Assembly (NCBI GenBank): GCA_019614645.1 | Contig: JABWDB010000004.1 | Coordinates: forward strand, 20,212,001 to 20,276,000 | DNA: 64,000 nucleotides | DNA from: Stratiolaelaps scimitus | Lineage: Eukaryota; Arthropoda; Arachnida; Mesostigmata; Laelapidae | Direction: 5' to 3' | Shown here: positions 36,191 to 45,478 of the stretch, one piece after another | Position numbering within the stretch: position 1 is the first letter of the stretch | How the letters are laid out: each line of letters starts with the position of its first letter | Notes under the pieces: generated by a model | Told to the model about the DNA's origin: nothing | What the model saw: the letters and a program-made list of their open reading frames with translations, nothing else | Database searches by the model: none | Translations under genes and position numbers: made by a program

Positions 36191-36743
36191 AAACTTCCGT
36201 GAAGATCACGATATTTATCTGTACAGTAAGAATCTATCCGTTTGTCGCATGAATAAACATGTTATCACTCTGAGCTCACAGCGCGCAATCAAAACATTGA
36301 GTTGTCAAATAAAGATGGCCATAAACACAATAGAACTATTTCATATATTATTACATACATATATTGTTACATCTTAGGTGGTACTCGTACAGCAGCTAGA
36401 TCTCTACTCAGCTTGGAGATAGTATATTGGTGAACATTGTTCGCCGTCGTCAAATTTAACACGCTCGGTATCACACTGGTCATCTTTTTCGAAATTCTTT
36501 AAAGTTCGCTACTTTAGTTAGACATCGTTTCCGCTCAATCTCTTCTGCACTGCTCCTGTCTGTTAATGCCTTAATTGTCGCCGCGCGGTGGCTGTTTGAG
36601 CCTTTGCAATGGTTCGGCATACATGGCCTACAGTCATTCATGTGCTGATTAACGTTACGACGGTGGTCACGAAATAGTAACAAAACTACTATGATCCTAA
36701 GGACTAATACATACATACGATGATCTACCCCTACGTTCTCGTT

Positions 36744-36798
36744 CTCGCACGTATATATATATATATAATATATATATATATATTTATATATGTGCGGG
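36744..36798. repeat. TA-tipped palindrome
   Basis: CTCGCACGTATATATAT on the left pairs with ATATATATGTGCGGG on the right around an interrupted (TA)n. It lies in the putative 3' flank of member D. Confidence 0.7.
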
Positions 36799-36941
36799 TT
36801 TTCAACTGTTGCCGTACCACATTATTTTAATGTTATCAAGTAACATCTGTGTGATTAAGGCAGAGCGGGATTCTAGGAGATCGAATCAATCGGACAACAC
36901 CCCATGGGCTGATGAAGGTTGATTATTGCCGTAATCATATT

Positions 36942-37283
36942 TCAAACTCCATATTGAGATCCAATAACACGGTTTTGATAAGGGGGCGGAGCTCCGCGGT
37001 TTAATGGCACCAGTTTCACTTGGCTAACGAAGTTTGTTGTCGGAGACGGCTGAAATTGAGTATTCGATGAATCGGAGGAGCCTCCACGAACTGGCACTCG
37101 ATGTTCGTGTCCCTGTGACATGCTCATTCTTGACGCCTTTCCAGGATGGTCTAAAGCAGTTTGGCTAGTGACCGGACTATCGGGTCCTGCATCCATTTCA
37201 CAGCCTTTTGCACACGCATAGGCGCACATGAAGATGATTAGCAACAATAGCGCCACAGCAATGCCAACGGTCTCCGCTGACAT
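36942..37283 (-). CDS. Small single-pass membrane protein with PPPY motif (family member D)
   Basis: Intronless, 113 residues from the ATG at 37283. Helix at 6-19 (VGIAVALLLLIIFM), then CAYACAKGCEM, a Cys-rich juxtamembrane patch similar in spacing to CLCACF of member B. The tail is Ser/Gln-rich with HRVPVRGG (61-68), VKLVPLNRGAPPPYQ (89-103) and a short C terminus NRVIGSQYGV. PPPY fulfils PPxY, with the Tyr 11 residues from the end. A TATA-like CTTATATATTCG lies on the minus strand near 37393-37404, about 110-120 bases before the ATG, compatible with a short leader. Confidence 0.75.
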   Translation of the reverse strand: MSAETVGIAVALLLLIIFMCAYACAKGCEMDAGPDSPVTSQTALDHPGKASRMSMSQGHEHRVPVRGGSSDSSNTQFQPSPTTNFVSQVKLVPLNRGAPPPYQNRVIGSQYGV

Positions 37284-39993
37284 CTCTTCAACGATGTCGT
37301 TCACGTAAGACGGCGAACGTTGGAAAATGATGGCACGGACACTACGTTGATGGCAAAGCGAATTCCCATCTGTTTGTTGATCGACGCTATCGAATATATA
37401 AGCGTCCGTCTAACAACTGATGAAACTTTGTTGTTTGTTGGGCGAGCGTGTCTGATTTTGCGTCAACAGCGTCTCAATGGGACACTGGAACGAGCTGTCA
37501 ACGTAGAGAATTAGCTACACAATATCTTCATAGCCACTCATTAGGTTAGGTGTCAGCGCTGAGGTAGTGTGAAATAGATCTCACCGCAGAATCGGAGACA
37601 GATAGGATGTAGTGGCAGGCTCTTGCTAAAGGCAGGACAAATCGACTCGAGTCAACGCACCTCTCGGGATTAAATGATTTCTATAAAGATAGTTTGAATT
37701 GCGCCCCGTTCAAACTGTCATGGATAATAATCACTGAGCACGTTTCATTCCGGAAGGATGGCCGCTACCGGCCAGGCTACTTCCAACAGGTAACTAGGCT
37801 ATTGTGGAAGATAAGCGAACAGGTGTATGTGATTCAAGTGAATCGTCGTCTGGGACGGATTTGCCAATATGGAGCTTTGCAAAGGTGCATAGATGCACTA
37901 CCGATTTCGCTTAGCGAGATGGCCAACAATATGTTCTTTGAAGAGGTGGAAAGGAACACATCCATCGATTGTCACGAAGACAAGTGACTTCTTTTAGTGC
38001 TGTGTCCGCAAGGTGGTAAGCTGTCATTGTTTCAATGTGATCGATATTTATACTGCTCGTGTCTGGGCAGTATAAATACATGCCACTACTAATACTACTG
38101 AATAGTATATATGTATATATTTTTATATATATATTACTGTTCAGTATGGAAAACATGGGGGTGCCTGCTTCCTCGGCGGGAGACCGCATTTTTTGTTTTT
38201 TTTTAATGCATTTTTTTATTTGGGAATGTAATGGACACGTCTCCTCGTAGTGGAGGTATTCAATGTACAACGGTTAGGGTTGTGGTTTCGATGCAACGGC
38301 TCCCGGCAAAATGACCTTTCGTTTATTGATATAGCAACCCTCGAATGTAGGTGAATTTTTATGACATAGATTTAATTTGATTTTCTCCAATTTTCTGATC
38401 AGTTTCTGCGGCATATTGGGGATCGACATCTCGACAGGTATGTTACTCGTTTTTACTCGTATGCTATATTTGTAACAGCATCTCTCTGTTACGTTTGCAA
38501 TAGAACAATTCATACGAAGTGTATGTGTGTAACCGTATGTGTATGTTTGTGACAAACAGGGGGCGCGCGTATCAGTATTTTGAAAAATGGATCGTACAGC
38601 AATTCTGTGCGCGAACTATATATATAGAATTATCGTTGATCGAGTGGAGACGGAGAATAATCCATGAGTGTAGATGAGTGTTACTGTTGTTATAATACCA
38701 GCCATGATGAGATCACAGTGACAGTGGCCGATAGCGCTTGCAGTCATGGGTGTTGTTGGTTAGTATTACTGACGCACCACAGTGACGCCAGAAATTGATA
38801 CCGGCGTTTGCTGCGGGCGACGTTGAAGCAGAGGTTGGACTTTATGGACATTGTAAATGCAACCCTTCAAATTCAAACTCAAATAATCGTTGATTAACGA
38901 TAACTGCAGTGATTTCACAACTTTTCGTTAAAAAATAATATTAATGAAAATTATTACATCGCTGTGCCTGGTGCAAACTGTCGACAACATTGTTAACCGT
39001 AAAAGTACAATATATACATTTTAAATTTAAAATATACACGATTCGATATATTATCACACACAGCATATAAAACAGCTGAATTATTTGCAAGTACATTTCT
39101 TGATACTAGCAACGTGTTTTCTGACATCATAAGGGTATCGTAGGTAATCAATACATCGTAGGTAATCAATCTGCCTAGACCATGAAATGGACATCCCGAC
39201 AACATTCACCGGCTGCTGACAAGCAAATGCTGTCTATATCCGAAGGTGGGGTGAGGTATCCGTGCAGCTGAGCTTTCCTGCTTTGATGGCTCCTTGTTAT
39301 TCAGCATCGTGGAACACGCTAAACGTCCTGTAAAACACAAAATAAAGACAACTCATCATCAGCAATTTTGTTAACCATCTCGCGACACTCTTATACTCTT
39401 ATAAGTGCTCTTATACTTTCTGGAAATTGGGATTCGTTCAATCAATTCTGGTCGAGTTGGCCGACACCTTGCTTTCTTCATTCGTGTCAAATTGACTCCC
39501 ACCTCGTGCTCCGCTTCATGAGAACGATCTCCAGCAGGGCTTGATCACTGTGGTAGATACATACCACACTATATGCAACCTGCCTGACTACAATATATGC
39601 ATAGGGGGACACCGCGGTATTCTATATATACAGTTACAGATGCAGATCCATATATACATTCACGTGTTTCCTACTAAAAACTATAGACTGTTCTACTAAC
39701 TCTTTAAGTATGCAATCTACCCCTACAACAAATATTCACGAATCTTCGTCAAAGGGGATGCCAACTGCACGGCGTGGATGATTAGGTACGTTCGGAGGCC
39801 TCACCTTGACACAATAGATTTCGTCCGACTGCTTCATAATCCTGATAAGCTATCTGATAAGATATTTCTCTCTCTCCCTCGTTCTCTCTCTGACGAAACC
39901 GGAAACGTGGTCGAACGAACAGTCGGCACGAGTTGATGTATAGCACAATGTCCACTATTCGGCGTACTGTCTGGTGGAGGTTGCGTGATCGCG
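37284..39993. other. Spacer between members D and E, with hairpins
   Basis: Contains the paired hairpins at 38045-38146, a dispersed repeat just after them (38149-38192), and a duplicated ATCGTAGGTAATCAAT at about 39137 and 39154. Otherwise AT-rich with no supported gene. Confidence 0.5.
38045..38078. repeat. Perfect 12-base-arm inverted repeat
   Basis: TATTTATACTGC at 38045-38056 and GCAGTATAAATA at 38067-38078, with a 10-base loop. Confidence 0.85.
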
Positions 39994-40266
39994 CTAATCG
40001 TGCGAGTTTGACGGAGTAACATCAATTCGTCTCGCAGAAGTTTGCGAGTGGATACCTGATGGGACCAATTCTCCAGTAGACATTGGAACTTCGTGATGAG
40101 ATCGAGTGGGGATGTCCCCCGATGGGTGGTCGTCTTGTGATATCTCGCCATAGAAAGTCACGTGACAATTTCGATGTTCAAGGCATCTCGAGAAGCACGC
40201 ACACAAACACATCATTAAGATGCCAATTAATGTCAGCCATAGCAGACCAACTGTTATCTGTAACAT
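39994..40266 (-). pseudogene. Small membrane protein, probably frameshifted (family member E)
   Basis: ATG at 40266 opens a 90-residue frame with the family architecture: helix 4-19 (ITVGLLWLTLIGILMM) and CLCACFSRC (20-28), where CLCACFS is identical to member B. A polar tail with HHEVPMSTGELVP (57-69) holds the equivalent of the central VPV motif. The frame stops at 39996-39994 before any PPxY. One base out of frame, overlapping and just downstream, ITQPPPDSTPNSG is encoded at about 39990-39950, so the Pro run survives but the Tyr is absent. A frameshift plus loss of the Tyr codon is the simplest reading; an expressed short member without the motif is the alternative. Confidence 0.6.
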
Positions 40267-42548
40267 CTTCTTCGTTGTAAGCCGCGCACGCTCCTCATGC
40301 CAGTTGGGCTAACTGACAAACACTACTTTCGGGTGCGCTAACGTAAGGCGAAATCGATCTGTCACTGACTGTGGCAGATCTGAGGATCTCTGACACCGTA
40401 ATTTGTCAACGGTAGCAATTTAATTTCGACGGACTAGCAACTTGGACGAATATGCTTTGCAAAGCAAGTCACGACCACGTGCAAGTGCAGACTACTCGAC
40501 TAATGCTAATGGCTAATACTTGTCTCTAGGAGTATTCGCAGCCCAATAAAGCTGGCGGCCGACAGCATTGATGACGCTGGTCGAATTTGGAGCAAATAAT
40601 TGAGGTCAGTGCTACAGTGGGGCCGAAATAGAATATAATATATTAATTATTTAAATAATTCCTCAGTCCCACGGTTCTTTTTCAGCCCCCGTAGCACTGA
40701 CTGATGTTTTATTCGAACGGTGTAAAAGCACCTGAGGATCGCTCGAATGAATTGGGTTGACGGAGAGTATATATACAGGAAACTTCCTGGCCCACATAGT
40801 ATATATATATCTATATATATGTGTGGAAAACTTGGGGGAGCCTGGTCGTATAGGGAAGGCCGGACGTGGTTGTCTCGGCTGGTCAGTAGTCGTGTGGGTT
40901 GGACAACCTGCCTGACAAGTCCTGGTACTGCTATCTAGTACCTGGTGTAACGGACAACACAAGCGGGTGCGTATGGTCTCCTCGGCGGGAGACTCTCTAC
41001 TGTGGTTTCTTTGAAGTACAATTGCAGACGATGAGATATGAGATCATATCGATGAGATCATCGTCGTCTCATTCCTCAAGATTGGCGGTTGGGCGCGCGC
41101 CATTACAAACATGAACTATCATATATTACTATGAGGTTATATGAATAAAGTAAGAGTTATTCGACAACGTGTATTATATATACATATACATGTAAAAAAA
41201 AATATGAAATATATATATATATATATATACAATGCGGATCAACTTTCCTGTATAACAACGACCAACAAATTCGTCCAAGCTCATTATATATATATATATA
41301 TATATTTATATATTCCACACCAGGTATTCGTTTTCGAGAGTCTTTTCATCTGTATGAGTCTTGAACGAATTTGTTACTCTCACAACATTCGTGAGCAAAT
41401 GCAAATATTATAGTGTGTGTACATAATTTTCCCATTTTAGTGAGGGTATGACAAAGTATAAGAACAACAACGAAAAATCGTGATTTCCCCTGTAATACCT
41501 TTATTTCTAAAATATTCACCTGTTAGGCTTTGTATATTTTACAATACAATACAGAGTTTTGGTTTATCACTTTGAAATGTTCACATTTGGCGACCCTTTG
41601 CATCTGACGTGTGTACACTACTGCCATCTGGCCTGAAATATCGTGTGCATAAAGAACGCTGTGCACCGTCGTGACTGATCGCTATGAAATCGTTCTATAC
41701 ATCTCTACACGTCTACCTATTCAAATATGCTAAACAGTGTACATGTACCGGCGACAGTGGAAGTGCATAATCATTTGGGAGTAGACATATACAATAGATG
41801 CCTACCTATTTCAAATGGATTGCTGATTTTAATAAGTGAATCCCGTAACACATCCGAGACCTTTTGTCCGCACCCTATTACGTGAACAAGAACAAGCTAA
41901 TTTGTGTACTAGGCGAATATTTGCGCTGGGCGCTGCGGATCGTGCTTGCGATAATATTGGCGTGGATCTATGGTTCTGTTGCATTCGTTCCTTGACCCAC
42001 AAGAGAACTTAAGCATTGTCAAAATTGCAATTCCTTTAATAAACCAATAAACCTTTGCCTGTAATCTTGCTAATTTCCCATTGGATTCTCCATGGGATTT
42101 TGATTTTTCCTATTTTTTTTTAAGTCTAGCACCTCTTTTGGAAGTCCTTTATTTCAATGGATTTCGTTGAGCGCGACGGTGGACGCCATGGCGTTGTTGA
42201 GACACGACACATTGTGGATCCACCGTAAACCGGAGACATCGTTTGAATCTGGTTTTCGCTCAAACCAATGCAATTATCTGAACATATTATCTTACTGCCC
42301 TTTTGGCTAAGATCCTTACGGCGTATGTACAAGCAGTGCCGACGCACGTGGTTCCAACAAATCGTGCCGTCAAACTCACAACGCCGATGTGCGATCGACG
42401 CTCAGGATTATTGTTTCTGGCTTCCGGACGAAGGCACGACGACCAGATCTGTTCGACAATTCACTTTAGGTAGTTCATCAGCGTCATCGCTGGACGATGT
42501 CATTAGCGGTTTCGAGTCGTCGGTGTTCCATTATTTGGCACTCCTTGT
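40267..42548. other. Spacer between members E and F
   Basis: AT-rich with TA runs at about 40797-40820, 41205-41230 and 41283-41305, and a dispersed repeat shared with 38.1 kb. A TTTATT at 42148-42153 is a possible minus-strand poly(A) signal for member F, about 395 bases after its stop. No gene. Confidence 0.5.
40785..41010. repeat. Dispersed repeat shared with 38.1 kb
   Basis: TGGAAAACTTGGGGGAGCCTG after a TA-tipped hairpin (CCACATA ... TATGTGTGG) matches TGGAAAACATGGGGGTGCCTG at about 38146-38166. CTCCTCGGCGGGAGAC near 40978 matches TTCCTCGGCGGGAGAC near 38169. The 38-kb copy has the two blocks close together and the 40-kb copy has about 110 bases between them. Confidence 0.6.
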
Positions 42549-42911
42549 TCACCAGTCCACAGAATCCCTCTTGAAGGCAGAAATATATTCACAATATGGA
42601 GGTGGTTGCAGTTGCGTGACACCTGTTGGGACAGCGCAGCCCGGTGACGGAACAAGTAGCTCCGCGGCATCTAGAACACTAATCGATTTTAAAGCCCCCA
42701 CGACAGGTATGGGATTTACGTATTGCGGCCGTTGGTGAACACGTGCTGTACGAATGTCCACACAAGGTTGACCGACGTTGAAGACGACTGTGGGATCAGG
42801 GCAGAACGATCTTTGCTGATTGGCTTTCTGACGTCTTCGGTAGAAGTAGATGACGACAAGAAATGCTATTCCGGCTAGTAGAGACCATAGGACAATGAAT
42901 AAAGGCGACAT
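42549..42911 (-). CDS. Small single-pass membrane protein with PPPY motif (family member F)
   Basis: Intronless, 120 residues from the ATG at 42911 (context TTCAAAATGT). The frame is open upstream but without ATG. Helix at 4-20 (LFIVLWSLLAGIAFLVV), then IYFYRRRQK, a strongly basic stop-transfer patch. It places the tail in the cytoplasm by the positive-inside rule and here replaces the Cys patch of the other members. The tail has VNPIPVVG (65-72), AELLVPSPG (83-91) and LQPPPYCEY (101-109), with the Tyr of PPxY 14 residues from the end. It has the same order of elements as the other members, and is the most diverged in the juxtamembrane region. Confidence 0.72.
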   Translation of the reverse strand: MSPLFIVLWSLLAGIAFLVVIYFYRRRQKANQQRSFCPDPTVVFNVGQPCVDIRTARVHQRPQYVNPIPVVGALKSISVLDAAELLVPSPGCAVPTGVTQLQPPPYCEYISAFKRDSVDW

Positions 42912-44528
42912 TTTGAACCAGCAATGTGGAAGGCTGAAATCAAATTCTGCCGCACTTTTGCCAGATGTTGAGGTGTGGCTCGTGCAGGTATGGATCGACT
43001 CGCACGATGTGTCACTCAGTTGATCTGAATCAGCCAACTTGGGTGGCAAGGCGCGTCAAGTTGGAGCGGCCAAAGAGGATTCAGCCATTGCAAAAAAAAT
43101 ACCGAAAGGCAACCAGTGTCTGCAGGGTGTTCCCGACACTAACAATGCGTTGTAAAGGCACGGTAACTAATTGTCCTGTTCAGCACTGACGAGAGACACA
43201 CCGCGAGCGTACCTTGTGGTTGATCGCAAATTAGTTATGGCCAGCCTTAATTGGGAGTCATGGCACAGCGCTGAACGACACGAGAGAGATTATGGAAGGT
43301 CCTTTGAAAACAACAACACCACTTAAATCAATCCCGATAGCTCGCAACGTAAGAATATCGCCGAATAAGGATTAGCAATAGGATGATTTCGCTTCCTCAA
43401 ACATCCTCCGCGTGAAAGGACTATTCACGAGGATTTTGCACAGATTTCATCCTGTGACTAGTATTCACCCTTCGAGGAACACGGGCTAGCCGGTTTGCCC
43501 TTTGAGTGTGAAGGTTAACAGTACAACGCAACACAGACAGGAAATGTACACGAAACAACGATGAAAGATGAGTCACAGAATATAGCATATCGTAAGCGGA
43601 GTTATGGGTTTATTTCGATATCACAGGTTACATCAAATTTCATTCTTGGGCGATTCATGGTGGACCGTACGAGTTAGTCTTAATACGGAAGTTGCCTTAG
43701 CAATGCGTTTACTTGGGGTTGCATATGCTGATTATGCCATTATGAGTCACATATGCGTTGCGGAAGGCCGTGTGCCCTCAATTGTGACCGGCGGAAAGGA
43801 CAATGCGAACAGTGAACGAATATCGGTGTTACGCGTTGCGACTACATATGCGGTACGTTTTGGTACGGAGGTAATATGTATATATATATATATATATATA
43901 TTCTTTCTTAAAACGATAGTGAACACCCGGCCTAACGAGCACATCATCCGTATTCTCGGCGTTCTCTGCCCGGAAAGACATATCCTCGAAGTGAATCGCA
44001 TGGCTTTTATCGTCCGTGGTCTCCAACGGAGCACAGAGTTTTCACAGGTTTTTCAGCATGACGCTTGACTATCAGGCTTATTTGGCCACCGAAAAGGATC
44101 GAAATGTTCAGGGGCATCTTAGAGATTTGCCACATGATATCAAGACAGAATGGCTCACCCCACTCGATCTGTGTGTTGGCTTACTTTAACGGCTATGGAC
44201 TTTTTATGCTTAATGACGCTACCTAACAGTACCTTGCCCGCTGATCCAATCTAACCTAAATCGGGTTTAGATCTAATCGGCTTAAAGCCGAGCTGTAGTT
44301 TCTTTGACCTGTTACCATGTAGTAGAAATCGTATACTTTGTTGCTGGTCTCATTATTGCTCTGTTGTAATTATCGCGTTCTATTGGCTTGTCACATTTGG
44401 TTAGCAGCCATAATCGAATGCATTTCAAAATGAAAATTCCGACACAAATGGCAGCGTGCATTTGATATATATAGAGATACTTGACAATCCAGAGATTTCA
44501 AACGCAAACACATAGGTTACAATTTCTG
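42912..44528. other. Intergenic, no supported gene
   Basis: Moderate GC up to about 43200 (upstream region of member F), then mixed. (TA)n at 43873-43902. The open frame at 43604-44068 contains that microsatellite and shows no recognisable motif. Confidence 0.45.
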
Positions 44529-44600
44529 GAGTGGTGTGTACGACGACTACCAAACCAGGCTTCTCAACGTTTCCCGGCGTGATGTCTTTCATCGGTGTCG

Positions 44601-44656
44601 CTCAGTAAATGATATGTACCAATCATGTACTCTGTCAATATCAATCATTTACTGAG
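44601..44656. repeat. Perfect 13-base-arm inverted repeat
   Basis: CTCAGTAAATGAT at 44601-44613 and ATCATTTACTGAG at 44644-44656, 30-base loop. It lies inside the region that probably belonged to the Tc1 remnant, and may be a separate short insertion. Confidence 0.85.
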
Positions 44657-44925
44657 AGCATTCACATGCTCTTACAGAAGAGTTCATACCAAAAGGGTAT
44701 CCTAACTCAGCGCAAAATCAAATACGGCTTTATGTGCAAAAACTGGAGGCTCTCGTGAAATCGGATCCAAGCCCGCATCTTGCCTCTCGCCTTAAGAAAG
44801 CTTCGACTCGGAGTCAACGCTAAATTTCAGAAACACCAAAGAGTTCTTCAGGTATACAACCAAACGGATAAAAGGTGTAGGTGGGGTTGGTGCCATACCA
44901 ACTAATCAGGGTGTCCTGGAGTCAG

Positions 44926-45215
44926 ACGATTTGTTGAAAGCAGAAGCACGCGCGTGGTTAGGACGGCATCACATTGAAACCCTACAGTGGCCAGCATGTT
45001 CTCCTGATCTCAACCCGATGGAGAACCCCTGGGGCATTCTTGTCCGACGAGTATATGCGTCGAATCGACAGTATACATCCGCGGAAGCACTACGAGAGGC
45101 GTTGTTGAAGTCCTGGAGAGGTGTCAGCGACCAGACCCTGCTAAATCTCGTTGATAGCATGCCCAAGCGAGTCTTTGACATTATACTTAGCAAGGGCGGG
45201 GTCACACGGTACTGA
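44926..45215 (+). pseudogene. Tc1-like transposase, C-terminal remnant
   Basis: About 95 codons to TGA at 45213-45215 match the C-terminal part of Tc1-type DDE transposases: LKAEARAWLGRHHIETLQWP, then ACSPDLNPMENPWGIL, then VRRVYASNRQYTSAEALREA and a final helix region. SPDLNPMEN carries the last catalytic acidic residue (E of DD34E). The preceding FQQDNAPxH-type motif and all N-terminal domains are missing, and the upstream frame has stops, so the element cannot move by itself. Confidence 0.85.
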
Positions 45216-45357
45216 TCAGCACAAGAAAACGAGAATAAATTCAGCGAGAACACTCGATAAATGAGGGTGTGTTATGATTTTGCACAACCGAAATCTGACA
45301 CATGCGCTGTTCTTTGTTGTGTGTAGGCTATTTGACATGCACATTAATCTTATACAG

Positions 45358-45377
45358 AATAAATGCACACCACTGTA
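45358..45377 (+). mobile_element. Right terminal repeat of the Tc1-like element
   Basis: AATAAATGCACACCACTGTA, read inverted as TACAGTGGTGTGCATTTATT, resembles Tc1-type ends and is flanked by TA. A partial match (GGAGTGGTGTGTACG) near 44530 may be the decayed left end. This would make the remnant about 850 bases, half the usual length. Confidence 0.5.
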
Positions 45378-45406
45378 TAGTTTGATGAACATGTCTATTG
45401 CAGATA

Positions 45407-45478
45407 CCTCGGGACGTACTTCGTGATCAAGCAATATATATATATATATATGCCTGATCGGGTAGTACGTCCCCAAGC
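45407..45478. repeat. TA-tipped palindrome with long arms
   Basis: The left arm 45407-45433 (CCTCGGGACGTACT...GATCAAGCA) pairs with the right arm 45451-45478 at most positions, with GGGACGTACT and GATCA.GCA exact, around (AT)n. It begins 30 bases after the Tc1 right end. Confidence 0.75.

Larger units (their letters stand above)
34896..36941. other. Spacer between members C and D
   Basis: Moderate GC in the first 400 bases (the likely promoter of member C), then AT-rich. A 15-base direct repeat AAAAACTCGCTAGAA lies at 35903-35917 and 35920-35934. A TA-tipped palindrome lies at 36744-36798. No gene. Confidence 0.5.
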
